DNA of 23,108 nucleotides from an uncultured Eggerthella sp. (GTDB lineage: Bacteria > Actinomycetota > Coriobacteriia > Coriobacteriales > Eggerthellaceae): positions 1 through 23,108 of the forward strand of contig URJE01000018.1 in the NCBI GenBank assembly GCA_900547965.1. Reading direction: 5' to 3'. The first letter of the stretch is position 1. Each line of letters begins with the position of its first letter. Below the pieces are notes generated by a model, which worked only from the letters and a program-made list of their open reading frames with translations, did not search any database and was not told the DNA's origin. Below, piece after piece: positions 1 through 6,541 of this stretch. Both the position numbers and the translations under genes were made by a program.

Positions 1-1122
1 CAGAAGAAAAAGGGCAGCAAGGTCCTGCTCCGCGTGCTGGCCTGCGTCGGCGTGGCTGCGCTTGGCTTCGGCGGCGGTCTGGGCGGTGCTGTGGTCGCCA
101 GCCGTGCGGGCCTGACAGGCAACCAGGTGGTTGTCCAGCAGGTAGAGCGCAGCACGGACGCCACCGCCGCAGGCAGCACCGATGGCACAAGCATGAGCGT
201 GCAGCAGATCGCGTCTGTCGTCTCGCCCAGCGTTGTCGCCATCACCACCGAGCAGATGAGCAGCAGCCAGACCTGGTTCGGCGGCTACTACGTCCAGAGC
301 GGTGCCGGTTCCGGCGTCATCATCAGCCAGGACGGCTACATCCTGACCTGCGCCCACGTCGTCAGCGGCGCGACCAGCGTAAAGGTGCAGCTGAACGGCA
401 GCGACGAGAGCTACGACGCCACCGTCGTCGGTCAGGATTCCACCTCCGACATCGCGGTGCTGAAAATTGATGCTACGGGCCTGACCCCGGCGGTCATCGG
501 CGACAGTGACGCCCTGGCCGTGGGCGAGGTCGCCGTCGCCGTCGGCAACCCGCTGGGCACGCTGTCCAACACTGTCACCGATGGCATCGTCAGCGCGCTG
601 AACCGTCAGGTCACCGTGCAAGACAACGATATGACGCTGATCCAGACCGATGCGTCCATCAGCCCGGGCAACTCCGGCGGCGGCCTGTTCAATGCGAACG
701 GCGAGCTGATCGGCATTGTCAATGCCAAGTCCAGCTACAGTGAGGCCGAGGGCATCGGCTTTGCGATCCCCATCAACACAGCCATGGAGATCGGCCGGCA
801 GCTGATCGAGAACGGCAGCGTGGCTCGTCCCGCGCTGGGCGTCAAGATCATGGATGTGACCGACGCCCAGACCGCCCAGCAGCTGGGTGTCTCCACGATG
901 GGCGTCTACGTTGTCGAAGTCACAAAGGGCAGCGGTGCCGACGCCGCCGGTGTACAGGCGGGTGACCGCGTGCTGGCCGTCGATGACACCGCCGTCAGTG
1001 ATTCCTCCGCGTTGAAGAATTACCTGAAGGACAAGGGCATCGGCGACACCGTCAACCTCCAGGTCGAGCGCGACGGCAAGGTGCTGACGCTGGCTGTTAC
1101 GCTTGGGTCCAGCGCACAGTAA
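1..1122 (+). CDS. htrA: HtrA/DegP-like membrane-anchored serine protease with one PDZ domain (5' partial)
   Basis: The reading frame is open to the first base, so the true start lies upstream; the GTG at 34 is internal. The visible N-terminus is a Lys-rich stretch, then a hydrophobic Gly/Ala segment (about residues 10-32), which fits an uncleaved signal anchor holding the protease outside the membrane. A trypsin-like domain follows, with the complete triad: His in TCAHVV (residue 119 from the window edge), Asp in STSDIAVLK (150) and Ser in SPGNSGGGLF (225). A PDZ domain spans about 275-370 with the carboxylate-binding loop near ARPALGV. The S1C family degrades or refolds damaged exported proteins. 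Codon use is very GC-rich, unlike the genes after 2240. A strong terminator follows directly. The family call is secure; the organism is likely a Clostridia member (inferred from the next gene). Confidence 0.9.
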   Translation, partial: QKKKGSKVLLRVLACVGVAALGFGGGLGGAVVASRAGLTGNQVVVQQVERSTDATAAGSTDGTSMSVQQIASVVSPSVVAITTEQMSSSQTWFGGYYVQSGAGSGVIISQDGYILTCAHVVSGATSVKVQLNGSDESYDATVVGQDSTSDIAVLKIDATGLTPAVIGDSDALAVGEVAVAVGNPLGTLSNTVTDGIVSALNRQVTVQDNDMTLIQTDASISPGNSGGGLFNANGELIGIVNAKSSYSEAEGIGFAIPINTAMEIGRQLIENGSVARPALGVKIMDVTDAQTAQQLGVSTMGVYVVEVTKGSGADAAGVQAGDRVLAVDDTAVSDSSALKNYLKDKGIGDTVNLQVERDGKVLTLAVTLGSSAQ

Positions 1123-1133
1123 AAACAATATAG

Positions 1134-1172
1134 AAACAGGGATGCAGACCGAAATCTGCATCCCTGTTTTTT
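1134..1172 (+). terminator. Intrinsic terminator after the HtrA-like gene
   Basis: Perfect 14-bp inverted repeat: AAACAGGGATGCAG at 1134-1147 pairs with CTGCATCCCTGTTT at 1156-1169. The 8-nt loop is ACCGAAAT and the right arm runs on into T residues to 1172. It starts 11 nt after the stop codon. The A-rich left flank also makes it usable for the convergent spoVAE transcript. Confidence 0.92.
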
Positions 1173-1180
1173 GTTTGAAT

Positions 1181-1240
1181 GGCTTCCCTCTCGGGGGAAG
1201 CTGTCAGCGGCCCCGCCCGCTGACTGATGAGGGGGAACCG
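1181..1240. repeat. REP-like intergenic element with two hairpins
   Basis: Two adjacent palindromes lie between the convergent genes. CTTCCC (1183-1188) pairs with GGGAAG (1195-1200), and GTCAGCGG (1203-1210) pairs perfectly with CCGCTGAC (1217-1224). The tail TGATGAGGGGGAACC follows. This architecture (TTCCC..GGGGGAA, then a GC-rich hairpin, then TGATGAGGGG) resembles abundant intergenic repeats of Faecalibacterium and related Oscillospiraceae. That resemblance is from memory, not a search. Only one copy is in the window. The rest of the gap to 1319 shows no gene. Confidence 0.5.
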
Positions 1241-1319
1241 TGCCATTATGGCCCGGCATCGGGTTGCCGCCGGAAGTCTGCCCCTCTCAGTGGGTCGGCG
1301 TCCACCCCTGACTCCTCAC

Positions 1320-1527
1320 TCAGTTCTGATCCTTACTTTTTCCCACCAGCGCAGCCAGCACGCCAAAAATCAGGCTGGCCGCTATGCCGCCGGACGCCGC
1401 CGTCAGGCCGCCGGTAAACGCACCGGGCAGGCCGCACTCGTCCACGGCATTTTGCACGCCCTGGGCCAATAAATGCCCGAACCCCAGCAGCGGCACGCTG
1501 GCCCCCGCCCCGGCGAAATCCGCCAGC
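1320..1527 (-). pseudogene. spoVAE: spoVAE C-terminal fragment, cut off at an abrupt junction
   Basis: On the minus strand the frame ending at 1320 encodes about 68 residues typical of the SpoVAE C-terminus. They begin PLADFAGAGASVPLLGFGH, then a Gly/Ala-rich membrane region containing GALTGGL-like (GAFTGGLTAASGGIAAS) and LAALVGK motifs, ending KSKDQN. SpoVA proteins form the inner-membrane channel that moves dipicolinic acid into and out of endospores. The family is normally about 115-120 residues, so roughly the first 45 residues are missing. Upstream of about 1527 the frame stays open only as an antisense shadow of the mrp gene. The fragment is probably a real gene truncated by an assembly or recombination seam rather than a decayed gene. 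It converges on the protease gene, as two genes from one genome would. Confidence 0.72.
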
Positions 1528-2058
1528 GGCATCGAGGTCATGTCCGTGAACCTCATGCTGCCCGAGGGCGACATGCCCGTGGCCTGGCGCGGCCCGGTCG
1601 TCACCGGCGCCATCAAGCAGTTCTGGCAGGAGGTGAACTGGGGCGATGTGGACTACATGTTCGTCGACATGCCTCCGGGAACTTCCGACGTGTTCCTGAC
1701 GGTCTTCCAGTCGCTGCCCGTGGACGGCATCGTCACCGTGTCGGCTCCCCAGGAGCTTGTGGCCATGATCGTTGGTAAGGCCGTGAACTTGGCGAAGTCG
1801 CTGGAGGTGCCGGTGGTGGGCCTCGTGGAGAACATGGCCTACTTCAAGTGCGACGAGTGCGGCAAGGAGCACCACATCTTCGGCGAGCCCCAGGGCGCGG
1901 CCGTGGCCGAGAAGTACGACATCCCTGCGGTGGCCACGCTGCCGATGGATCCGACCTTCGCCCGTCTGGTGGACGAGGGCAAGGTAGAGGCCTACGAGGT
2001 GGAAGGCGCCCTGGACGGCATCATCGACCAGATCGTCGCCGCATCTGAGGCCGAGTAA
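1525..2058 (+). CDS. mrp: Mrp/NBP35-family Fe-S carrier ATPase, C-terminal part only
   Basis: From about residue SGIEVMSVNL onward this is the C-terminal half to two-thirds of an Mrp/ApbC P-loop ATPase, which binds and transfers [4Fe-4S] clusters in the cytosol. Visible hallmarks are RGPVVTGAIKQFWQEVNW, the Walker B-type VDMPPGTSDV, the TVSAPQELV segment, and the bridging cysteine pair in YFKCDECGKEHHIFG. The Walker A loop (GKGGVGKS) and the N-terminus are absent, because the sequence left of about 1525 belongs to another gene on the other strand. The open frame extends back to 1384, but that part encodes no Mrp sequence. Third codon positions are almost all G or C, higher than in any gene after 2240. 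The stop is at 2056-2058, followed by a promoter and tRNA-Ala. Confidence 0.85.
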   Translation, partial: SGIEVMSVNLMLPEGDMPVAWRGPVVTGAIKQFWQEVNWGDVDYMFVDMPPGTSDVFLTVFQSLPVDGIVTVSAPQELVAMIVGKAVNLAKSLEVPVVGLVENMAYFKCDECGKEHHIFGEPQGAAVAEKYDIPAVATLPMDPTFARLVDEGKVEAYEVEGALDGIIDQIVAASEAE

Positions 2059-2122
2059 AGCCGGAGCTGCGAGGGACGCGAGCGCCGCTAGCGGGAATTT
2101 CCAAAATTCCTGAAAAAAGTTC

Positions 2123-2150
2123 TTGCGCGTCGCGTCCGTTGTGTTAATAT
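2123..2150 (+). promoter_or_regulatory. Putative sigma-70-type promoter of tRNA-Ala
   Basis: A -35-like TTGCGC (2123-2128) and a -10-like TAATAT (2145-2150) are separated by 16 nt, placing the start near 2157, about 10 nt before the tRNA. The AT-rich patch stands out from GC-rich surroundings. Confidence 0.5.
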
Positions 2151-2167
2151 AGTTCTCGCACTTTTTC

Positions 2168-2243
2168 GGGGCCTTAGCTCAGCTGGGAGAGCGCATGGCT
2201 GGCAGCCATGAGGTCAGGGGTTCGATCCCCCTATGCTCCACCA
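2168..2243 (+). tRNA. tRNA-Ala (anticodon GGC), CCA encoded
   Basis: A full cloverleaf can be drawn. The D arm is GCTC/GAGC. The anticodon stem CATGG/CCATG encloses loop CTGGCAG (anticodon GGC). The T arm is AGGGG-TTCGATC-CCCCT, and the CCA end is encoded at 2241-2243. The acceptor arms are GGGGCCT and ATGCTCC. They keep the G3:U70 pair that identifies alanine tRNAs but contain a C6:U67 mismatch, which is unusual for a working tRNA. Confidence 0.93.
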
Positions 2244-2250
2244 TTTATTC

Positions 2251-2280
2251 AAAAGGGTTCGCTTAAAGCGGGCCCTTTTT
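2251..2280 (+). terminator. Intrinsic terminator of tRNA-Ala
   Basis: A hairpin with AAAGGG at the base of its left arm pairs with CCCTTT. The inner CGCT/AGCG stem is joined through two T:G pairs, and the right arm ends in a run of five T residues. It begins 8 nt after the CCA end. Confidence 0.75.
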
Positions 2281-2283
2281 GCA

Positions 2284-2312
2284 TTGTACCGCAATCTTTT
2301 GAGGGCTATTCT
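2284..2312 (+). promoter_or_regulatory. Putative promoter of the DUF523 gene
   Basis: TTGTAC (2284-2289), a 17-nt spacer, then TATTCT (2307-2312). It lies between the tRNA terminator and the coding region, so the leader would be only about 20 nt and would carry the ribosome binding site at 2327-2331. Confidence 0.5.
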
Positions 2313-2337
2313 TGCAGCGCCCAGACGGGAGATGATC

Positions 2338-2799
2338 GTGAAAGTTGCAGTTAGTGCATGTTTACTAGGAGTCCGATGCCGTTTCGATGGCCGCTCAAAG
2401 CCTTCCATGGAAGTGCAGCGTTTTCTGGAATGCCATGAATGTCAGGTGGTGAAAATCTGCCCGGAGATTATGGGCGGGCTCCCCATCCCCCATCCTCCTC
2501 ACGAGCAACGCGTGCTTGACGGGCAGGTTTGCGTGGTCGATGCCGAGGGGAACGATCACACGGAAGCATTCGAGGCGGGCGCTCGGGCTGCTTGCGCTTT
2601 GGTTTGCGATTCAGGCTGCACCCATGCCATCTTGAAGGCGAAAAGCCCTTCATGCGGCGTTGGGGAAGTGTATGACGGCACTTTTTCCGACGTACTGGTG
2701 CCGGGCGATGGCGTTGCGACAAAAATGCTCAAAGAAGCTGGTGTTGTTGTGGCGACTGAAAAAAATTTCCGGCAGCGCTTCGGCTGCTGTAGCATCTGA
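2338..2799 (+). CDS. DUF523 family protein, TudS-like [4Fe-4S] desulfurase candidate
   Basis: A protein of about 153 residues matching DUF523, the fold of the 2-thiouracil desulfurase TudS. The three cysteines expected to hold a [4Fe-4S] cluster are all present: VSACLLGV near the N-terminus, KICPE in the middle, and KAKSPSCGVG towards the C-terminus. The first is followed by the family's RFDG. Known family members remove sulfur from thiolated pyrimidines; whether this one does is inference. The GTG at 2338 is preferred because GGGAG (2327-2331) sits 6 nt before it. An ATG at 2332 directly abuts that site and would add two residues, and still earlier starts would run through the tRNA terminator. 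It stands alone behind tRNA-Ala with its own likely promoter. It is cytosolic, with no signal or membrane segment. Confidence 0.82.
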   Translation: MKVAVSACLLGVRCRFDGRSKPSMEVQRFLECHECQVVKICPEIMGGLPIPHPPHEQRVLDGQVCVVDAEGNDHTEAFEAGARAACALVCDSGCTHAILKAKSPSCGVGEVYDGTFSDVLVPGDGVATKMLKEAGVVVATEKNFRQRFGCCSI

Positions 2800-2859
2800 T
2801 GGCGCTGCACCGCCAGAGAGGGACTACCGGGGAAGGCGTACATATTCTCCGGCTATCTA

Positions 2860-2923
2860 GCAAGGCCGATTCCCTTGCCGAGCATGTCAGCTTGGCGGGC
2901 ACGCTGCTGGGGGGTTATCCCAG
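2860..2923. repeat. Two small hairpins in the convergent gap
   Basis: GCAAGG (2860-2865) pairs with CCTTGC (2873-2878), and CTGGG (2907-2911) pairs with CCCAG (2919-2923) across the stop codon of the minus-strand gene. Neither has a T run, so these are weak candidates for terminators of the two convergent genes. Nothing else is visible between 2800 and 2914. Confidence 0.3.
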
Positions 2924-3241
2924 TGCCGCCAATTCTTCGGTACTTGCTTGCTTCAAATAGTTATCGGCGGCGGTAATTGCCCGACCTTTTGCACCTTGCA
3001 CCACGGTGATGCCAGCAGCCCTCATACTTTCTGCGTCTTTTTCCGAAATGGTGCCACACAAGAGAACCTTGACCTCTATCTGTCGCAAGAAATTTGCCTG
3101 CGATCCGCAAAGGTGCCCTTGGCTAGGGAGGTTCCGAGAGTCTACGAGCTCGCCGTTTTGAACCTGGTAGAAGTTAAAGTTGGTACAACAGCCGAAATGG
3201 CTGCTGACATCCAAACCCTCACTTGCAACGGCAATTCTCAT
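2915..3241 (-). CDS. NifX/NifB-type dinitrogenase Fe-Mo cofactor-binding domain protein
   Basis: A small 108-residue cytosolic protein of the NifX/NafY/MTH1175-like superfamily. It opens with the family signature MRIAVASEG and SSHFG. It continues with a second-half VKVLLCGTISEKDAESM and AAGITVVQGAKG, which correspond to the conserved glycine-rich turns of this alpha/beta fold. Family members bind Fe-S or Fe-Mo clusters in nitrogenase maturation, but stand-alone copies are common in anaerobes that fix no nitrogen and their role is unknown. It has four cysteines (18, 19, 45, 62), with an adjacent Cys-Cys right after the HFG motif, where many relatives carry other residues. AGGAAG precedes the ATG. 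No nif genes are nearby, so a nitrogenase link is not supported. Confidence 0.8.
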   Translation of the reverse strand: MRIAVASEGLDVSSHFGCCTNFNFYQVQNGELVDSRNLPSQGHLCGSQANFLRQIEVKVLLCGTISEKDAESMRAAGITVVQGAKGRAITAADNYLKQASTEELAALG

Positions 3242-3369
3242 GACTTCCTAACATCATTTCTGGTACCTGAGTCAACGATAGTCTTTTCTACGGTTTTGAA
3301 ATACACCTTTCGTCCAAGGGTGCTATCTGGGGTGCGATAGGGATCTGAAAAAAATTTTCGAAAAAGTAC

Positions 3370-3398
3370 TTGCCATATTTTCTGAGCTTTGCAATAAT
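3370..3398 (+). promoter_or_regulatory. Promoter of tRNA-Glu
   Basis: TTGCCA (3370-3375), a 17-nt spacer, then AATAAT (3393-3398). Transcription would begin about 25 nt before the tRNA. The rest of the gap 3242-3429 must hold the promoter of the divergent NifX-like gene, which I cannot place confidently. Confidence 0.6.
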
Positions 3399-3429
3399 AA
3401 CCGAGCTGTTGCTTCGCAGTAAGCAATAA

Positions 3430-3504
3430 GTCCCCATCGTCTAGCGGTTAGGACGCGGCCCTTTCAAGGCTGAAACACGGGTTCGAGTCCCGTTGGGGGC
3501 ACCA
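3430..3504 (+). tRNA. tRNA-Glu (anticodon TTC), CCA encoded
   Basis: The acceptor arms GTCCCCA and TGGGGGC pair fully with one U:G. The D arm is GTCTAGCGGTTAGGAC. The anticodon stem CGGCC/GGCTG encloses loop CTTTCAA (anticodon TTC). The T arm has ACGGG-TTCGAGT-CCCGT, and ACCA ends at 3504. All arms are intact. Confidence 0.95.
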
Positions 3505-3514
3505 TGAATGAACA

Positions 3515-3539
3515 GGCTCTGCTTTGCAGGGCCTTTTTT
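3515..3539 (+). terminator. Intrinsic terminator of tRNA-Glu
   Basis: GGCTCTGC (3515-3522) pairs with GCAGGGCC (3526-3533) with one T:G pair. The loop is TTT and six T residues follow. It lies only 28 nt before the gtrA start codon. Confidence 0.85.
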
Positions 3540-3567
3540 CTTATGTAGGCAGACAAAAGGAGTTGGC

Positions 3568-3957
3568 TTGAAGAAGCTCATCGCCCAGTTCATGAAATTC
3601 GGTATCGTTGGCGTCATCGCATTTGTTATCGATTACGGCGTGATGATCTTCCTCACCGAGGTATTTGGCGTTCCCTACCTCATCAGTACCACGGTTTCTT
3701 TTGTCGTTTCGGTGATCTTCAACTATTTCGCTTCTATGCGCTTTGTGTTCAAGCGCAAAGACGATATGAGTCGCAGGCGCGAATTCATCATCTTCATTGT
3801 GCTTTCTGTTTGCGGCTTGGGCATCAACGATCTTCTTATGTGGCTCATGGTTGACAGCCTCTACATCGACTACCGTCTGTCAAAGATCGTTGTTACGGTT
3901 GTTGTGGCGGTATGGAACTTCGTAACTAGGAAGATTTTCCTCGAAGCTCACGATTAA
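3568..3957 (+). CDS. gtrA: GtrA-family membrane protein (putative polyprenyl-linked sugar flippase)
   Basis: A 129-residue protein with four predicted membrane helices: roughly 9-29 (FGIVGVIAFVIDYGVMIFL), 36-55 (VSFVVSVIFNYFASMRFVF), 69-89 and 100-120. The FNYFxxxxFVF motif, typical of GtrA proteins, is seen as FNYFASMRFVF, and a second basic turn appears near the C-terminus (NFVTRKIFL). GtrA proteins are thought to move undecaprenyl-phosphate-linked sugars across the membrane for surface glycosylation. TTG at 3568 is chosen because AAAAGGAG (3555-3562) lies 5 nt upstream; the earlier ATG at 3508 would run translation through the tRNA terminator. It is followed by two large glycosyltransferases in the same direction, so it is probably the membrane partner of that cluster. 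No promoter fits between the terminator and the ribosome binding site. Confidence 0.87.
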   Translation: MKKLIAQFMKFGIVGVIAFVIDYGVMIFLTEVFGVPYLISTTVSFVVSVIFNYFASMRFVFKRKDDMSRRREFIIFIVLSVCGLGINDLLMWLMVDSLYIDYRLSKIVVTVVVAVWNFVTRKIFLEAHD

Positions 3958-4020
3958 TTCGGGCGATAATATTCTTTGCTGAAATGGTGTAAGGCAGACA
4001 TTTCAGGAAAGGGGAGGCTC

Positions 4021-6537
4021 ATGAATGTATCGTTCAAAACCATCCGCCGTTCGGGCGATAAGGTTTACATCTTGTCTGAGATTTCCGGTTACGACGAGCG
4101 TCTCCCTGTGGTGCTTGCTGCTTCGACGGAATCGGGCGCCCGCATCCCGTCGGATACCTTTCCCTATTGCGATGTGGCCGACCCTCTGGCTTTGCGTCAG
4201 GTTCTTTCTGACGGTGCGTTGGCCAACAGGGAAATGCCCCTCCCTCCTCTTCATACCAAGAATTCTGCCGGTGTGCGTTTTTTCGTCATCGCGCTTCCTT
4301 GGCTGAGCTGTCGTAGGTGGGAACTCGAATTCAATGCCATAGATTCATCAGGCAACGTTATTACCTCTTGCCGTAAGGTACTCGATGTTCGGGCAACCAG
4401 CCTGAAGGTGATGGCGCCTCAGCGCAGCGGAGCGGTGCCTTCCCTTATCGAAGATCTCGATGGCCGCTTTATCCATGATCGCATCCACGTGAGCTTTTTG
4501 CGCGCATTTGAAACCGGCGACAAGATTCGTGTTTCAGCATTGCTGGAAATGCCGTACCACGAAGCGAGCGTGGTCGAATGCGATTTCCTTGATAAGACGG
4601 GGCGCCGACTCGATCTCAAGCCTGTCATCGTAGAGGATTCCGTCTCGCAAAGCCCTGGGTATGGCGCTTTGCGACGTCGTTATATCGAGCTTTCGTTCTT
4701 GGTCGATGCCAATAACCCCCAGGTATGTCTCTGCGCAACCGACACTGCATCTACCGTGGCGCCCGGGTTTGCCATGTTGGGTAATCGCACCCTTGAATCC
4801 CTCGTTGACGAATTCGACGAGCAGACTACGAGTGCGGCGCTTGACCCCGAATACCATGAGTGGTTCGTGGAACACCATCGTGCCGATGTCCCAGATTTGC
4901 TCGAGCAGGTGGCAACCCGTTTCGATTACGAGCCTCTTTTCAGCATCGTTTGCCTGCTTGACGACACCCCATCGCACCACGTCCACGATCTTATGAACTC
5001 CATTGCGCTCCAGAGCTATGGCCGCTGGGAGCTTATTTTGGTCGATGCTGGGTCGTCGGGCAGCGAAGCCGCTGATCTGAAGGATTCGCTCGACAGCGAT
5101 CGCGTGTACGTGGTGGAAACTGACCAATCGCTTGGAATCAACGAGCGCTTTGCGGCAGGCATGGCTACCGTGGAAGGCGATTTCGTCGTGTTTATGAAGC
5201 CGTGCGACATTATGGCTCCCGATACGCTGTTCGAATGCGCCCGCGCTATCAATGAATATCCTGATTGCGATGTTCTCTATACCGACGTGGATGCCTTCGA
5301 TGCCGATGGTGTGCATTTCCAGCCCGTGTTCCGTCCGGACTTTTCGCCCGAGCTGCTGCGTTCATATAACTATTTGCGTGATTTGATGGTAGTGCGCTCT
5401 CCCTTGCTTTCTGGTTTGCCCAATCTTCCTTATGCCATTATGGGCGCTGCGGGTTACGATTTGGCATTGCGCGTTACGGAGAAGGCTCGCCGCGTATGCC
5501 ACGTTCCGCGTGTTCTGTGCCATCGTCGTTTTGCCACGATCGATACCTCTGAGGGTTTCAAAGCCACTCAAATCGAACAAGAAGCAGGCCGCAAGGCGCT
5601 GGTTGCCCACTGTCAGCGCGTAGGCATCAATGCCGAGGTGCTAAACGACCGCGAACCGGGCCATTATCGCGTACGCCATGTGCTTGCCGAATCGCCGCGC
5701 GTTTCGGTGGTGCTTATCTTTGAGGGCAATGCGCCGCTGCTTCGTACGTGTGTGCGTGACCTGTATGAGAAGATCGACTATGCCAATTTTGAGATCGTGG
5801 TGGTAAGCACTGCTGCGTTTGCCCAGGAAACGAAAGCCTGTCTGGCCGAATTGGCCGAAGATCACGATAACCTTTCGGTTCTTGAATGGGACGGCCCATT
5901 CAAGAAGGCCCAGATTGCCAACTTTGCGGTGAAGAACGCGCAAGGCGAATTCTTGCTGTTCCTCAACGACGACGCTCGCATCCTTACCGATTGTGCCCTC
6001 GAGCAGCTCCTGGGCTACTTCCAGCGCCCCGATGTGGGCGTGGTGGGCCCCAAGCAGCTGTTCATCGACGGTACGGTTGAGCATGCTGGCATCGTGGTGG
6101 GTGGTTCGCGCGTGGTAACGCCCCTCTTCCGCCATATGGATGCGGAAAGCCAAGGGTATTTGGATCGCGCCGTTGTTGCCCAGAACGTTTCGGCGGTTAC
6201 CGGCGATTGCATGATGCTTCGCCGCAGTGCTTACGAAGAGGTGGGGGGCTTCAGCGAGGAATTTACCTTGTTCTACGCTGATGTCGATTTCTGCCTCAAG
6301 GTGCGCAATGCTGGCTACTACACGGTATTTACGCCCTATGTGCTTTTGAGCCACCTTCATAGCGTTTCGCGTATGCGTATCCGCTCCAAGGAAATCAGCA
6401 TCCGACGCCGCAGGGAAGCCGCCTTGCTGCAGTCGGCGTGGCCGAGCATCTTCGTTGAAGGCGATGCCTTCTACAACCCCAACCTGAACCCCGACAGCTC
6501 TTATTTCGCCATGAAGCGCGGAAAACCCCGAGGATAA
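4021..6537 (+). CDS. Large two-domain family 2 glycosyltransferase (first of a tandem pair)
   Basis: 838 residues. Residues 1 to about 290 look mainly beta-stranded and unrelated to known catalytic domains. A first GT-A/GT2 domain spans about 306-505 (FSIVCLLDD, ALQSYGRWELILVD, DVLYTDVD at 417-424, FRPDFSPELL). Its usual DxD-type loop after the GDF strand reads MKPCD (392-396), so metal/nucleotide binding may be impaired. The second GT2 domain, about 560-785, looks intact: LNDDAR (DxD-like, 648-653), GPKQLFIDGTVEHAG, TGDCMMLRR, FYADVDFCLK (putative catalytic acids at 754/756) and SHLHSVSR. Two-domain GT2 enzymes commonly build rhamnan or O-antigen-like surface chains; the substrate here is unknown. 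No signal peptide is seen, so it is cytosolic or peripheral. The start ATG follows AAAGGGGAGG. The 63-nt gap after gtrA has a -10-like GATAAT (3965-3970) without a clear -35. Confidence 0.85.
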   Translation: MNVSFKTIRRSGDKVYILSEISGYDERLPVVLAASTESGARIPSDTFPYCDVADPLALRQVLSDGALANREMPLPPLHTKNSAGVRFFVIALPWLSCRRWELEFNAIDSSGNVITSCRKVLDVRATSLKVMAPQRSGAVPSLIEDLDGRFIHDRIHVSFLRAFETGDKIRVSALLEMPYHEASVVECDFLDKTGRRLDLKPVIVEDSVSQSPGYGALRRRYIELSFLVDANNPQVCLCATDTASTVAPGFAMLGNRTLESLVDEFDEQTTSAALDPEYHEWFVEHHRADVPDLLEQVATRFDYEPLFSIVCLLDDTPSHHVHDLMNSIALQSYGRWELILVDAGSSGSEAADLKDSLDSDRVYVVETDQSLGINERFAAGMATVEGDFVVFMKPCDIMAPDTLFECARAINEYPDCDVLYTDVDAFDADGVHFQPVFRPDFSPELLRSYNYLRDLMVVRSPLLSGLPNLPYAIMGAAGYDLALRVTEKARRVCHVPRVLCHRRFATIDTSEGFKATQIEQEAGRKALVAHCQRVGINAEVLNDREPGHYRVRHVLAESPRVSVVLIFEGNAPLLRTCVRDLYEKIDYANFEIVVVSTAAFAQETKACLAELAEDHDNLSVLEWDGPFKKAQIANFAVKNAQGEFLLFLNDDARILTDCALEQLLGYFQRPDVGVVGPKQLFIDGTVEHAGIVVGGSRVVTPLFRHMDAESQGYLDRAVVAQNVSAVTGDCMMLRRSAYEEVGGFSEEFTLFYADVDFCLKVRNAGYYTVFTPYVLLSHLHSVSRMRIRSKEISIRRRREAALLQSAWPSIFVEGDAFYNPNLNPDSSYFAMKRGKPRG

Positions 6538-6541
6538 CTGC

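Noticed and set aside
1333..1875. Minus-strand open frame covering the junction and antisense to mrp
   Set aside because: It is a different frame from spoVAE, and its product is His/Arg/Gly-rich. It exists only because of the high GC of the sense gene.
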